Positions 1-7,151 of a DNA stretch of 43,081 nt are shown here, in pieces. Source of the stretch: Pseudomonadota bacterium (GTDB lineage: Bacteria; Pseudomonadota; Gammaproteobacteria; Burkholderiales; Burkholderiaceae_C); the NCBI GenBank assembly GCA_021805825.1, contig JAJZEC010000032.1, positions 1 through 43,081 of the forward strand. The letters are read 5' to 3'. Under the pieces are notes generated by a model. That model saw nothing but the letters and a program-made list of their open reading frames with translations. It had not been told where the DNA came from and did not search any database. The position numbers were made by a program, and so were the translations under genes. How positions within the stretch are numbered: the first letter of the stretch is position 1; each line of letters begins with the position of its first letter.

Positions 1-1
1 C

Positions 2-61
2 CGCAGCTACCGCCTCAAGGAGGCCGCCGCGCGCATCGCCGTCACCGCCGATGCCTCATAA
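2..61 (+). CDS. C-terminal tail of a probable IstB-like IS21-family ATPase (partial)
   Basis: Only the last 19 codons are in the window. The frame reads RSYRLKEAAARIAVTADAS and stops at TAA (59-61). The SYRL motif close to the C-terminus is typical of IstB-type transposition helper ATPases of IS21 elements, which act with the IstA transposase. The following bases (about 86-150), with the repeated phrase tggccat, could be the right end of such an element. The stretch is too short for a firm call, and another protein ending this way cannot be excluded. Confidence 0.4.
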   Translation, partial: RSYRLKEAAARIAVTADAS

Positions 62-133
62 TCCGCTCGTCCTGCATGGAGGAGTTTGACTGGCCATAAG
101 TGGGGGAATTTGAAGTGGCCATCGGGGGCTAGG

Positions 134-190
134 GCTCGCCCCGCCATTCGGCGGCCCCCAATAGCATTCGCTTTGCTCACGCCGCGCGGC
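134..190 (+). repeat. Imperfect dispersed repeat, copy A
   Basis: The stretch ctcgccccgccattcggcgg followed by a C-run and attcgctttgctcac closely matches 3643-3700, which has ctcgccatttggcgg, then attcgcttcgctta. Both copies are followed within about 20 bases by a strong inverted repeat. This may be a REP-like or mobile-element-associated sequence. No gene is visible between 62 and 263. Confidence 0.45.
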
Positions 191-200
191 CTGATGGCCA

Positions 201-231
201 CAACTGTGCTGCCGCTGTGCGGCAGCAGTTG
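201..231 (+). repeat. Hairpin after repeat copy A
   Basis: gctgccgc (208-215) and gcggcagc (219-226) form an 8-bp stem around a 3-base loop, extended by caact (201-205) and agttg (227-231) past a two-base bulge. No T-tract follows, so it does not look like an intrinsic terminator. It lies about 30 bases from the 3' end of the Sel1 gene that is read from the other strand. Confidence 0.4.
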
Positions 232-263
232 GGTGTTGGCATTCAGGCGTACCGTTTCATGCC

Positions 264-1463
264 TCACTTTTTGGTCGGGTGGAAATTAGCGTCCGATTTA
301 ACGAGAAATACAGCGGGGCCCTTACCGCTTGCCCTGAATAAGCAGACAAGTTGTGCGGTTGTATTTTTAGAGAGCCATGTAGTCATGGACATGGCTAATT
401 TACCATCTGGAAGGTGTTGGTTTGTCGAGGCGGAAGTGGGTCCCATAATTTTCGTGGTGTCGGTTTTTATGGTTTTGCATGTTTCAGCAACCAATTTGTC
501 GTCTAATGCTTCTCCAGTAAGACTTGTAAAATAGTTTACTAGGCGATTATTCGCGAAGCGATATGCTTTAAATGTTGAGGTGCCGCTATTTTCGGTGTTG
601 CTTGTAAGGGCTTCGCAGTCATAGGGCATGCGACGTTCAGGGGTATCGGACGCGCAGGCGTTTTCTGGTGAAAGGCGAGGGTGTTCATGTGATACCTCGC
701 GTCGGCTTGAAAGCCATACTTCGTGCGGCGTTTCCGCAAACGCGAGGATGTTAGCGGAAATACTGTCCGGCCTCGAAGTTCTGATGGGATTTTTCGAAGA
801 TGATCCGTTGCTTTGGGAGGTGGAATGATTTTGAGCGAGAACTGCGCTCACATTTTTCTTTTCAATGAATCGCTTTGTCAACTTCTGCGCTTTATTGATC
901 TGGGTCGCAGTCATCCTCTTTGCCACAGCGTTGCGGTTGTTCGGCGCGGGATTATTGCTGGACGCGTCGAGGTCGGCGGATAAGTTAAAGAGTGCATAAG
1001 CGGCGATGTAGTCCTGCGGGACGCCTTGGCCGTTGGCGTAGAGATGGCCCAGATTGTTTTGGGCGTCTGCATTGCCTTGGTCAGCGGCTTTTCGGTACCA
1101 GGATGCGGCTTGGACGTAGTCATGCGGCACGCCTTGGCCATAGGCGTAGAGATGGCCCAGATTGTTTTGGGCGTCTGCATTGCCTTGGTCAGCGGCTTTG
1201 CGGTACCAGGATGCGGCTTGGGCGTAGTCCTGCGGTACGGCATGCCCGCTCGCGTACAGCACACCTAGCCAGAACTGGGCATTGGCGTCACCGCCGTTGG
1301 CGCTGGCTTCCAGTTTTGCGAGCGCGCTGGCGTTACCTGAGATTCCCGCGGCCTTCGCCAAGGCAAGGGCCTCGTCGCTCGTCATGGCCGAGGCCGCTTG
1401 TCCAACGATGCCTAGAATGACGGCGAAAGTCGCTGCAAGCATCATTAGTTTTATTCTGCACAT
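264..1463 (-). CDS. Secreted Sel1-repeat (TPR-like) protein
   Basis: This 399-residue protein starts MCRIKLMMLAATF, a clear signal peptide with likely cleavage after GQAASA (about residue 25). Residues about 50-160 hold three Sel1-like repeats of about 36 residues, recognisable by DANAQFWLGVLYASGHAVP and by two near-identical ASWYRKAADQGNADAQNN units. The two central repeats are almost identical at DNA level, so they duplicated recently. The C-terminal 200 residues are Ser/Thr/Asn-rich and I do not recognise them; they contain four or more cysteines. I chose the start at 1463 because AAGGA precedes it and the signal peptide begins there; the frame stays open upstream to 1688 without protein-like sequence. 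Sel1 repeats usually mediate protein binding. The gene is visibly AT-richer than the rest of the window, which suggests horizontal origin, and it sits inside the island inferred from the tRNA fragment at 2011-2058. Confidence 0.85.
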   Translation of the reverse strand: MCRIKLMMLAATFAVILGIVGQAASAMTSDEALALAKAAGISGNASALAKLEASANGGDANAQFWLGVLYASGHAVPQDYAQAASWYRKAADQGNADAQNNLGHLYAYGQGVPHDYVQAASWYRKAADQGNADAQNNLGHLYANGQGVPQDYIAAYALFNLSADLDASSNNPAPNNRNAVAKRMTATQINKAQKLTKRFIEKKNVSAVLAQNHSTSQSNGSSSKNPIRTSRPDSISANILAFAETPHEVWLSSRREVSHEHPRLSPENACASDTPERRMPYDCEALTSNTENSGTSTFKAYRFANNRLVNYFTSLTGEALDDKLVAETCKTIKTDTTKIMGPTSASTNQHLPDGKLAMSMTTWLSKNTTAQLVCLFRASGKGPAVFLVKSDANFHPTKK

Positions 1464-1522
1464 CTGAGGTCCTTTGCGGGTTAGCTTAAACGTACCTTGG
1501 TGCGTGGATCTTAGCCAAACTA

Positions 1523-1793
1523 GAGGGCGCCTCGAAAAACCTGGTCGGCGCGCGGCGGCACGGGCATGATGTGGTCTGCATGAGTTGATGAGGACAAGGC
1601 AGTGATCAATGTCAGTCTGTTCGCGGAGCAAGAGCGCGAGACGAAGTTGGACAAGATCGGCGACGGGTTGAGCAAACTGGCCGAGCATGTAGACTTCGCG
1701 GCGCTGGCGGCGGAGATCGACGAGGCTGCGCCCCGAGCTGGCCGCGAACGCGGCGGACGCCCGCCGTTCCCGACGGAGTTGTTGGTGCGGGTG
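1523..1793 (+). mobile_element. Truncated left end of an IS5-like insertion sequence
   Basis: A candidate terminal repeat gagggcgcctcgaaaaacc begins at 1523, about 80 bases before the transposase start codon, which is the expected layout for an IS5-type left end. The transposase frame is lost near 1793, so only the left quarter of an element survives. The approximate complement (ttcgaggc, then a C-rich tail) appears at 4034-4047 beside a C-terminal transposase remnant. This suggests two ends of related elements. Confidence 0.55.
1602..1793 (+). pseudogene. IS5-family transposase, N-terminal fragment
   Basis: The start MINVSLFAEQERETKLDKIG, followed about 30 residues later by GGRPPFPTELLVRV, matches the N-terminal region of IS5-type DDE transposases. 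There a 'KLSKLGDPLERL'-like helix precedes a conserved GGRPPY-type segment and LVLQ. Homology ends at about residue 64. The same frame then runs on as Arg-rich, non-protein-like sequence to 2228, so the gene is truncated and has no catalytic residues. Confidence 0.65.
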
Positions 1794-1894
1794 CCGAGAA
1801 GGCGTTTGAGGAGGACAGCACGCAGGATGCCGTCAACGCGGAAATCGAGAAGCGCATCCCGACCATACCTGCCACACTGCGCCGCGCCTGGTGA
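1790..1894 (+). other. Unassigned 34-codon open tail next to the tRNA fragment
   Basis: Directly at the point where the transposase frame is lost, a different frame reads GAEKAFEEDSTQDAV then NAEIEKRIPTIPATLRRAW and stops at TGA (1892-1894). Composition is protein-like (acidic/basic helix, ends in RRAW), and there is no start codon. It may be the C-terminus of an island gene fused here by deletion. I do not recognise the family. Confidence 0.3.
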
Positions 1895-2010
1895 TCGATG
1901 CCATGCCACCTCCTGTGGACAAGTCCATCGATGGAGCACAAGTGGAGCAAATTCCCGCTCCATTGCGCCCGGAGCCTTGTGCCATTGGGGCTGCGAGCCT
2001 ATCGTATTTA

Positions 2011-2058
2011 GGCCTGTCACGCCGGGGGTCGCGGGTTCGAGGCCCGTCCACTCCGCCA
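2011..2058 (+). tRNA. Displaced 3' half of tRNA-Asp(GTC), probable att site
   Basis: From ggcctgtcacgcc (anticodon loop CTGTCAC, anticodon GTC) through the variable region, the T-arm GCGGGTTCGAG and the acceptor strand CCACTCC-G-CCA, this matches the 3' half of bacterial tRNA-Asp. T-stem pairs 49-53/61-65 all form. The 5' half is absent: the upstream bases do not contain the expected GGAGTGG acceptor strand or a D-arm. Similarity starts within the anticodon stem-loop, a usual crossover point for tyrosine integrases. It is therefore best read as the attachment-site duplicate left at the far end of an integrated island. The intact gene and integrase should lie to the left of the window. Confidence 0.8.
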
Positions 2059-2098
2059 GAATGCCAAGCGAAATCAAGCGTTTGCAAAAAACGCTGAA

Positions 2099-2132
2099 AA
2101 AAAAGCCCGATTGCATGAATCGGGCTTTTTTT
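2099..2132 (+). terminator. Strong rho-independent terminator
   Basis: gcccgatt (2105-2112) pairs with aatcgggc (2118-2125) around gcatg. The stem is flanked by an A-run on the left and seven Ts on the right, so it could work in both directions. It lies 41 bases after the tRNA-Asp fragment and is most simply the native terminator of the original tRNA-Asp gene, placing the core chromosome to the right of 2058. Confidence 0.85.
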
Positions 2133-2215
2133 CGTCTGATCCAACGGTTTGTCGAGAACAGGTGGAGCAGCACATGCCACCGCGTGACATCCCATCATCG
2201 CCCCCATGATCGAAG

Positions 2216-2243
2216 GGGTGAAGGGTGAAGGGTGAAAGGTGAA
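2216..2243 (+). repeat. Tandem heptamer gggtgaa x4
   Basis: Three exact copies of gggtgaa (2216-2236) and a fourth with one mismatch (aggtgaa) lie between the terminator and the 3' end of the aldolase-like gene. Confidence 0.8.
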
Positions 2244-2341
2244 GGGCTCCCCCGTCGCGCCAGGCGGCGCTAAGCCTGGCGCCGTTGCTGCGCACTTGGC
2301 CGGGATCCGGCTGGCGGGCGAGGGGTTCCGTGCCGCTGCGC

Positions 2342-3097
2342 TCAGCGCGCGTAGCCGGGATCGGTGCGCTCGAGGCTGCGCAGCAGCGCGGGCCAGGCGA
2401 TGCCGGCACCCTGCCCGGCGGTGACCGCGCGCGCGGCGGCCGCCGCGCCCTGCAGGATGTCGGCGCCGACTTCGATCAGCTCCACGCCCTGCGCGGCGAT
2501 CTGGATCTGGCACGCGCTCTCGAGCAGGTACATCAGCACGAAGGCGTCGGCCACGCTGGCGCCGACCGTCAGCAGGCCGTGGTTGCGCAGCACCAGCGCG
2601 TTGTGCTTGCCGAGGTCGCGCTGCAGCCGCGGTTGCTCGTCGGCACGCAGCGCGATGCCCTCGTAGTCGTGGTAGCCCAGTTGCGGAAGCACCAGCGTGG
2701 CCTGCTGGCTGATCGGCAGCAGGCCGCGGCGCTGCGCCGACACGGCGACGCCGCAGCGGGTATGGGTGTGCAGCACGCAGCCGACGTCGGGGCGCGCAGC
2801 ATGAATGCAACCGTGGATGGTGAAGCCGGCCGGGTTGACCGGGAACGGCGATTCGAGCAGCTTGTTGCAGCCGGCGTCGATTTTCAGCAGGCTGCTGGCG
2901 GTGATTTCGTCGAAGCCCAATCCGTAGGGATTGATCAGGAACTGCTCGTCCGGCAGCCGCGCGCTGATATGGGTGAACACCAGGTCGCTCCAGCCGAAGC
3001 GAGCGACCAGCCGGTACGCCGCGGCCAGGTCGACGCGCAGCGCCCATTCCTGCGGCGAGACCCGCGCTTTCACGTCAGGGATGTCGAGTGCGTCCAC
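2342..3097 (-). CDS. Class II aldolase/adducin family protein
   Basis: 251 residues, the normal length for the family. The motif VLHTHTRCG (about residue 100) carries the HxH zinc ligands, and NHGLLTVG (about residue 155) supplies the third histidine; both are hallmarks of fuculose/rhamnulose aldolase-fold proteins. The N-terminal LAAAYRLVARFGWSDLVFTH with ISAR is the typical opening helix and 'N-H-S-R' segment. I chose the GTG start at 3097 because ggagg lies six bases upstream and family homology begins there; the frame continues upstream to 3262 with non-conserved sequence. Members act as zinc aldolases or decarboxylases on sugar phosphates, while others have no known reaction. No sugar-pathway neighbours are present, so the substrate cannot be given. 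Confidence 0.9.
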   Translation of the reverse strand: MDALDIPDVKARVSPQEWALRVDLAAAYRLVARFGWSDLVFTHISARLPDEQFLINPYGLGFDEITASSLLKIDAGCNKLLESPFPVNPAGFTIHGCIHAARPDVGCVLHTHTRCGVAVSAQRRGLLPISQQATLVLPQLGYHDYEGIALRADEQPRLQRDLGKHNALVLRNHGLLTVGASVADAFVLMYLLESACQIQIAAQGVELIEVGADILQGAAAAARAVTAGQGAGIAWPALLRSLERTDPGYAR

Positions 3098-3642
3098 GGC
3101 CGTCCTCCAGCTTCGATGTTGCGCCAGCATAGGCAAGCGCGCCCGCCGCGGCAAACCCACGCCGCGCGCAGGGTCGCTTCCACGCCGCTTCCACTGCGCG
3201 TACGGCAGCGGGTGGCCGAAGAGGAAACGCTGGAAGGTCTCGCAACCAACCTGCCACTGCAACGTGCAGTCGGCGCATGGCCCTACGCAGGATCTGGACA
3301 GCCACCTTTGTCTCGAGTTCGGTCTGTTGGCGCGGGATGTGCGCGGTGGGATTCAACAAGGGGCTCACGACCTTCGTCTCCTTGCGGCCGGCGCCTTGGA
3401 AATCTGCCATCCGTCGACGAATTTTCCGCGAATCGGCGGGGCTTTGCCACCAAAACCGTCCGGGCGCTTGGACGTACTCTCGTCTCGGCGCGGCCAGTTC
3501 CCCGAGTAAACGTCGCGTCCAATATCATTGAGCGATATTGTTCACGCCGATGCCATCGCCTTTTCCAGAGGCTTCATCCTTAACGCCTCATCTGGAGTCG
3601 GCTCCTACCCGACCCCTCGGAGTGGCCTCGGGAGGCTCGCCT
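3098..3642. other. Gene-poor stretch upstream of the aldolase
   Basis: Several short frames are open on both strands, but none shows a recognisable domain, a convincing ribosome site or protein-like composition. The left part must hold the promoter of the aldolase-like gene, read leftward. I see no clear -35/-10 pair. Confidence 0.5.
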
Positions 3643-3700
3643 GGGTTCGCCTCGCCATTTGGCGGCCCCAAGAAACATTCGCTTCGCTTATACTGCGCCG
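3643..3700 (+). repeat. Imperfect dispersed repeat, copy B
   Basis: This copy matches 134-190: ttcgcctcgccatttggcgg, then acattcgcttcgctta, with the same order and spacing apart from small gaps. It is followed almost at once by the palindrome at 3703-3728. Confidence 0.45.
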
Positions 3701-3702
3701 CC

Positions 3703-3728
3703 GAGCAGACTGTTGCAACAGCCTGCTC
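3703..3728 (+). repeat. 26-bp near-perfect palindrome
   Basis: gagcag-a-ctgttg (3703-3715) is followed directly by caacag-c-ctgctc (3716-3728). Twelve of thirteen base pairs match, with no spacer. It could be a protein-binding operator or an element end. It sits about 320 bases upstream of the autotransporter start. Confidence 0.6.
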
Positions 3729-3867
3729 GTCCACCGGGTCAGGGAAATGGCACCCTCCCGTGAGGCCACAGGCCTGCCGATGCAGGCGCAGACAGGATGT
3801 GGGCTGCATGAGATCACGAGGGAATGGTGGTGATCAAGATTTGTTACAAGATCGGCGCAGCCAGCGC

Positions 3868-4053
3868 CTTGCCAAGACCCGGGCCCGCGTGGAGTCCATC
3901 GACGCCAACCTGGATCAGATGGGTGGCAAGGCGCTGCGTTCGATCGGGCTGGATCGGGCGACGCTGCACTTGAAGACGCGGAGGCTGGCTCGTTTGAGGT
4001 CTCATTGCGGTAACGTCAGGTCACAGAAGCGGCAATTCGAGGCATCCTTATGA
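3868..4053 (+). pseudogene. IS5-family transposase, C-terminal remnant
   Basis: The frame reads LAKTRARVESIDANLDQMGG, followed by KALRSIGLDRATLHLKTRRL. This matches the C-terminal block of IS5-type transposases ('KTRARVEHIFG..MGGK.LRSIG..RA...L..L.YN..R'), in which the glutamate of KTRARVE is the last DDE residue. The conserved H-x-F-G after VE is degenerate, and only about 60 residues survive. Near the end, ttcgaggcatcctt (4034-4047) resembles the complement of the left terminal repeat at 1523. The frame runs through it and stops at TGA (4051-4053), overlapping the start codon of the autotransporter. Confidence 0.6.
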
Positions 4054-7000
4054 ACCGTATTTATCGCTTGATTTTTACCCGGGATGGGCAGTTGCAGGTT
4101 GCGTCGGAGCACGCCAAGGGGTATGGCAAAGGCCACGGAAAGGGCATGGGTCGAGTATCGCGCAGTGTCGCGGAGGCTTTGCCAATGGGGGTGGTGCTCC
4201 GGTCTGCATGGTGGCCTGGGGTTTGTCGCGCGCTTTTGGCATTGGCCTTGGGTACGGTATTTACGGGCTCCCCGTTGCTTGAAGCGCAGGCGGGTACGAT
4301 CACGCTGGGTAGTGCCACAGGAACCACTGGCTTCCCTGGTGCCGGGTATTCCATTCCTGGAGCAGGCAGCTATAGCGTTCCCAGTGGGGTGATCATCAAG
4401 GGTGGCGCAGGCAGCACAGGAACCTTCTCCTCAGGCTATACAGGCGGCTACGGTGGCTTTGGGATTTTTGGCCTTGGTTTTGGCCTGACCAACAGCGGAA
4501 CCATTGTCGGCGGAATTGGCGGCACCGGCGCCACCGGCAGCAACGGCAGCGGGGGCCCCGGCGGTAAAGGCGGGCGCGGGGTTTATGTGAGTGGCTTCAG
4601 CCTGACCAACAGCGGCACCATCACCGGAGGCACCGGAGGCACCGGAGGCGCCGGCACCTACACCGGCTACTCCCGCAGTTCCCTCAACGTCGGCAGCTAT
4701 GGCGGGACAGGTGGTGCCGGTGGGGCTGGTGGCTCTGGCGTTTCGCACAGTGACTTCACGGTGACCAACACCGGCACCATCACCGGTGGCAACGGTGGCA
4801 ACGGCGGCACCGGCGGCATCGGCGGCATCGGCGGCTACGGAGGCGGCCGCGGTGGCCGCGGTGGCTACGGCGGCACAGGCGGCACTGGCGGCAGCGGGGT
4901 TTCGGGCAGCGGCTTTCATCTGACCAACAGCGGCAACATCACCGGCGGCAACGCCGGCCTCGGGGGCCGCGGGGGCACCGGCGGCCCCGGCGGCACTGGC
5001 GGCACTGGCTTCTCCGGCGGCACCGGCGGCCCCGGCGGCACCGGCGGTTTCGGCGGCTTCGGCGGCGCCGGTGGATCCGGAGTTTCAGGCAGCGGCTTCA
5101 CCCTGACCAACAGCGGCACCATCACAGGCGGCAACGGCAACCTCGGGGGCGTCGGCGGCAGCGGCGGCCCCGGCGGCCAGAAAGGCTACGGCAGTGGCGC
5201 CGGTGGCCCCGGCTACGGCGGCGGCCGCGGCAGCTACGGACAAGGCGGCGTTGGTGTTGTTTCGACGGGTGGTTCCACGATTCTCGATAGCGGGACGATC
5301 GCTGGTGGCCTCGCCAACGCCGGTGCTGGCGCACAGGCCGATGCCGTGCAACTCTCAGGCGGAGGTAATACTCTGGAACTCGAGTCCGGCTATGCATTTG
5401 GCGGTTTCGTGGCCAGCAGCAGCGGCACGACCAACGGTGGCGACACGCTGGATCTGGCGGGTAGTGCCAATGCCTCTTTCGACCTGTCCGGCTTCTCTTT
5501 CCATCCTGCCAGTTCCCCCGAGTTCCAGGGTTTCCAGACTTTTGGCACGGCGCAGAATGATGCGGCGACCTGGCTTCTGACCGGAAGCACTACGGCCGTT
5601 CCTGTCTGGGATTTTCAGGGTGGAACGATCTTGTATGAAGGCACTAATAGTGGCGGATCGCAGAGTACGACGATTGGATCCGGGGCTACTTTCATCGGCG
5701 AGAATGCTTCATTAACCAGTCCGACGGTGACGAACGACGGAACCCTGGTGGTTGCCCAGGCGAGTGCTGCGCCGGGAGGAAGCTACGGCCCAAGCACACT
5801 GTCGATTGCGGGAAACTATGTGCAGAGCAGCACGGGCACGCTGGAAATGGTAATCACCAACAGCGACACCACGGCCGGGACGGGCTTCAGTCAATTGCGG
5901 GTCGCAGGAACGGCGAATCTTGCGGGCACGCTGGATATTCTGCCGAACGGGCAGGCTTCGACATACACCCCTGGCCTGTCGTACCCGCTGGTAACGACAA
6001 CGGGAGGGTTGACCGGAACCTTTGCCAAGGTGAATGGGCTGAACGCTCTGAGCAGTTATGTGACTCCGAGCATGAACTACACAACCAATGTCGCCAATCT
6101 GGAGTTGGTGGCGGCGCCAATGTCGGCGTCAACGCCAACGTCGACGCCAACGCCATCGTCGATTCCTGCGAATGAGAACATCGTCCACAGTGGGCTGGGT
6201 GTGGTGGGTTCCACCTACGCCATCCAGAGCGCCACGTCTTCTCTGGTATCGGCCATGCTGGATGGCGCGGATCAGGTTTGGGGAGCGCATGGCCCTCGTT
6301 TCACGGAAAGTCGCTTGGGTACCTGGGGCAAAGGTTTTGGGGGTTTTGGCGGGGCGAATGGTGCGGGCATGAGGGATTTCGGGGGTGCTGCTGGCTATGG
6401 GCGGGCCGTGAACCGTCATCTGGTGCTTGGTGCAGCCCTGGCGGGCACACGTTCGGAGATCTCGCTGTCTTCCCCGGTCGGTGAGCAGACGGTAGATAGC
6501 CACTCTTTTGGCGGCTTTGCCTACGCGATCGACACACAGGAGCAGTTGCGGTTATCTGGAACCTTGGGCGGGGGGTATCTCCATCAGGAAAGCACCCGCA
6601 ATCTGTATGCTGCGAATACTAGCCAGGCCATGGCTACTGGTGTGGGTGGAAGCTCGGGCTGGTACATTGCAGCAGGAGTTCAGGCCCAGTACCTCATTCC
6701 GGCCCCAAGGCGGACGTTCTTTGCTCCTTATGCTTTGCTGAATTACGTGCATACCCGCCTGGGGAGCTATACCGAGCAAGGGGCCAATCCAGCCTCTGTG
6801 GATCTGAATATCCACTATGGAGCCGTGAGCACCAATGTTTTCGGTTACGGGGCAGGGATGAAGTTCGGGATGGATCTGCGGGCGGATGGCACACGGATCA
6901 TTCCCTGGCTGTCGGTAGGCGGCATGGGGTATGCGGGCACGCTGAACGCCACCCAGTTCGAGCAGGTGGGCGTCTATACGGCTACGGAGACTGGAGTGGT

Positions 7001-7151
7001 GGCTCCCAATGTGGCCTTCACTCCGGGCGCGGGGGTGACGTTCACCGACGGGAAGGCCTCTCCGTGGACGGTCAAACTGGCGTACACCGGCCAGTTTGCT
7101 TCGAACGAGCACTTCGACATCTTGGCCGTGCTGGCCAATTACCGATGGTAA
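4050..7151 (+). CDS. Glycine-rich type Va autotransporter
   Basis: 1033 residues. The start MNRIYRLIFTRDGQLQVASE is the extended signal peptide region (ESPR) of large type V proteins, which fixes the start codon. A hydrophobic core follows (about 55-75), with cleavage near EAQAG (about 82). Residues about 85-430 form a passenger built of repeated modules, each opening with a phrase such as FxLTNSGTITGG and continuing with GGTGG-type runs, a PGRS-like glycine repeat. Residues about 430-680 are a more ordinary beta-helix passenger (TLSIAGNYVQSSTGTLEM). A Thr/Ser/Pro linker (about 690-710) leads to the C-terminal beta-barrel (about 745-1033) ending in ANYRW with a terminal aromatic residue. It should be exported by Sec and display its passenger on the cell surface. 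gagg about 7 bases upstream is the likely ribosome site and lies inside an IS5-like end. The downstream sulfotransferase gene overlaps the stop. Confidence 0.95.
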   Translation: MNRIYRLIFTRDGQLQVASEHAKGYGKGHGKGMGRVSRSVAEALPMGVVLRSAWWPGVCRALLALALGTVFTGSPLLEAQAGTITLGSATGTTGFPGAGYSIPGAGSYSVPSGVIIKGGAGSTGTFSSGYTGGYGGFGIFGLGFGLTNSGTIVGGIGGTGATGSNGSGGPGGKGGRGVYVSGFSLTNSGTITGGTGGTGGAGTYTGYSRSSLNVGSYGGTGGAGGAGGSGVSHSDFTVTNTGTITGGNGGNGGTGGIGGIGGYGGGRGGRGGYGGTGGTGGSGVSGSGFHLTNSGNITGGNAGLGGRGGTGGPGGTGGTGFSGGTGGPGGTGGFGGFGGAGGSGVSGSGFTLTNSGTITGGNGNLGGVGGSGGPGGQKGYGSGAGGPGYGGGRGSYGQGGVGVVSTGGSTILDSGTIAGGLANAGAGAQADAVQLSGGGNTLELESGYAFGGFVASSSGTTNGGDTLDLAGSANASFDLSGFSFHPASSPEFQGFQTFGTAQNDAATWLLTGSTTAVPVWDFQGGTILYEGTNSGGSQSTTIGSGATFIGENASLTSPTVTNDGTLVVAQASAAPGGSYGPSTLSIAGNYVQSSTGTLEMVITNSDTTAGTGFSQLRVAGTANLAGTLDILPNGQASTYTPGLSYPLVTTTGGLTGTFAKVNGLNALSSYVTPSMNYTTNVANLELVAAPMSASTPTSTPTPSSIPANENIVHSGLGVVGSTYAIQSATSSLVSAMLDGADQVWGAHGPRFTESRLGTWGKGFGGFGGANGAGMRDFGGAAGYGRAVNRHLVLGAALAGTRSEISLSSPVGEQTVDSHSFGGFAYAIDTQEQLRLSGTLGGGYLHQESTRNLYAANTSQAMATGVGGSSGWYIAAGVQAQYLIPAPRRTFFAPYALLNYVHTRLGSYTEQGANPASVDLNIHYGAVSTNVFGYGAGMKFGMDLRADGTRIIPWLSVGGMGYAGTLNATQFEQVGVYTATETGVVAPNVAFTPGAGVTFTDGKASPWTVKLAYTGQFASNEHFDILAVLANYRW

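Noticed and set aside
1833-3047. 404-codon minus-strand frame across the tRNA-Asp fragment
   Set aside because: It contains the phrase VDGPRTRDPRR, a well-known artefact of translating the complement of tRNA T-arm/acceptor sequences, and the rest is a shadow of the aldolase-like gene.
2285-3583. 432-codon plus-strand frame
   Set aside because: Antisense to the class II aldolase gene, whose metal-binding motifs and ribosome site are clear.
4431-5400. CRISPR-like periodicity in the autotransporter
   Set aside because: The repeats are in-frame glycine codons of a protein module and vary in length and sequence; there are no constant repeat/spacer units.
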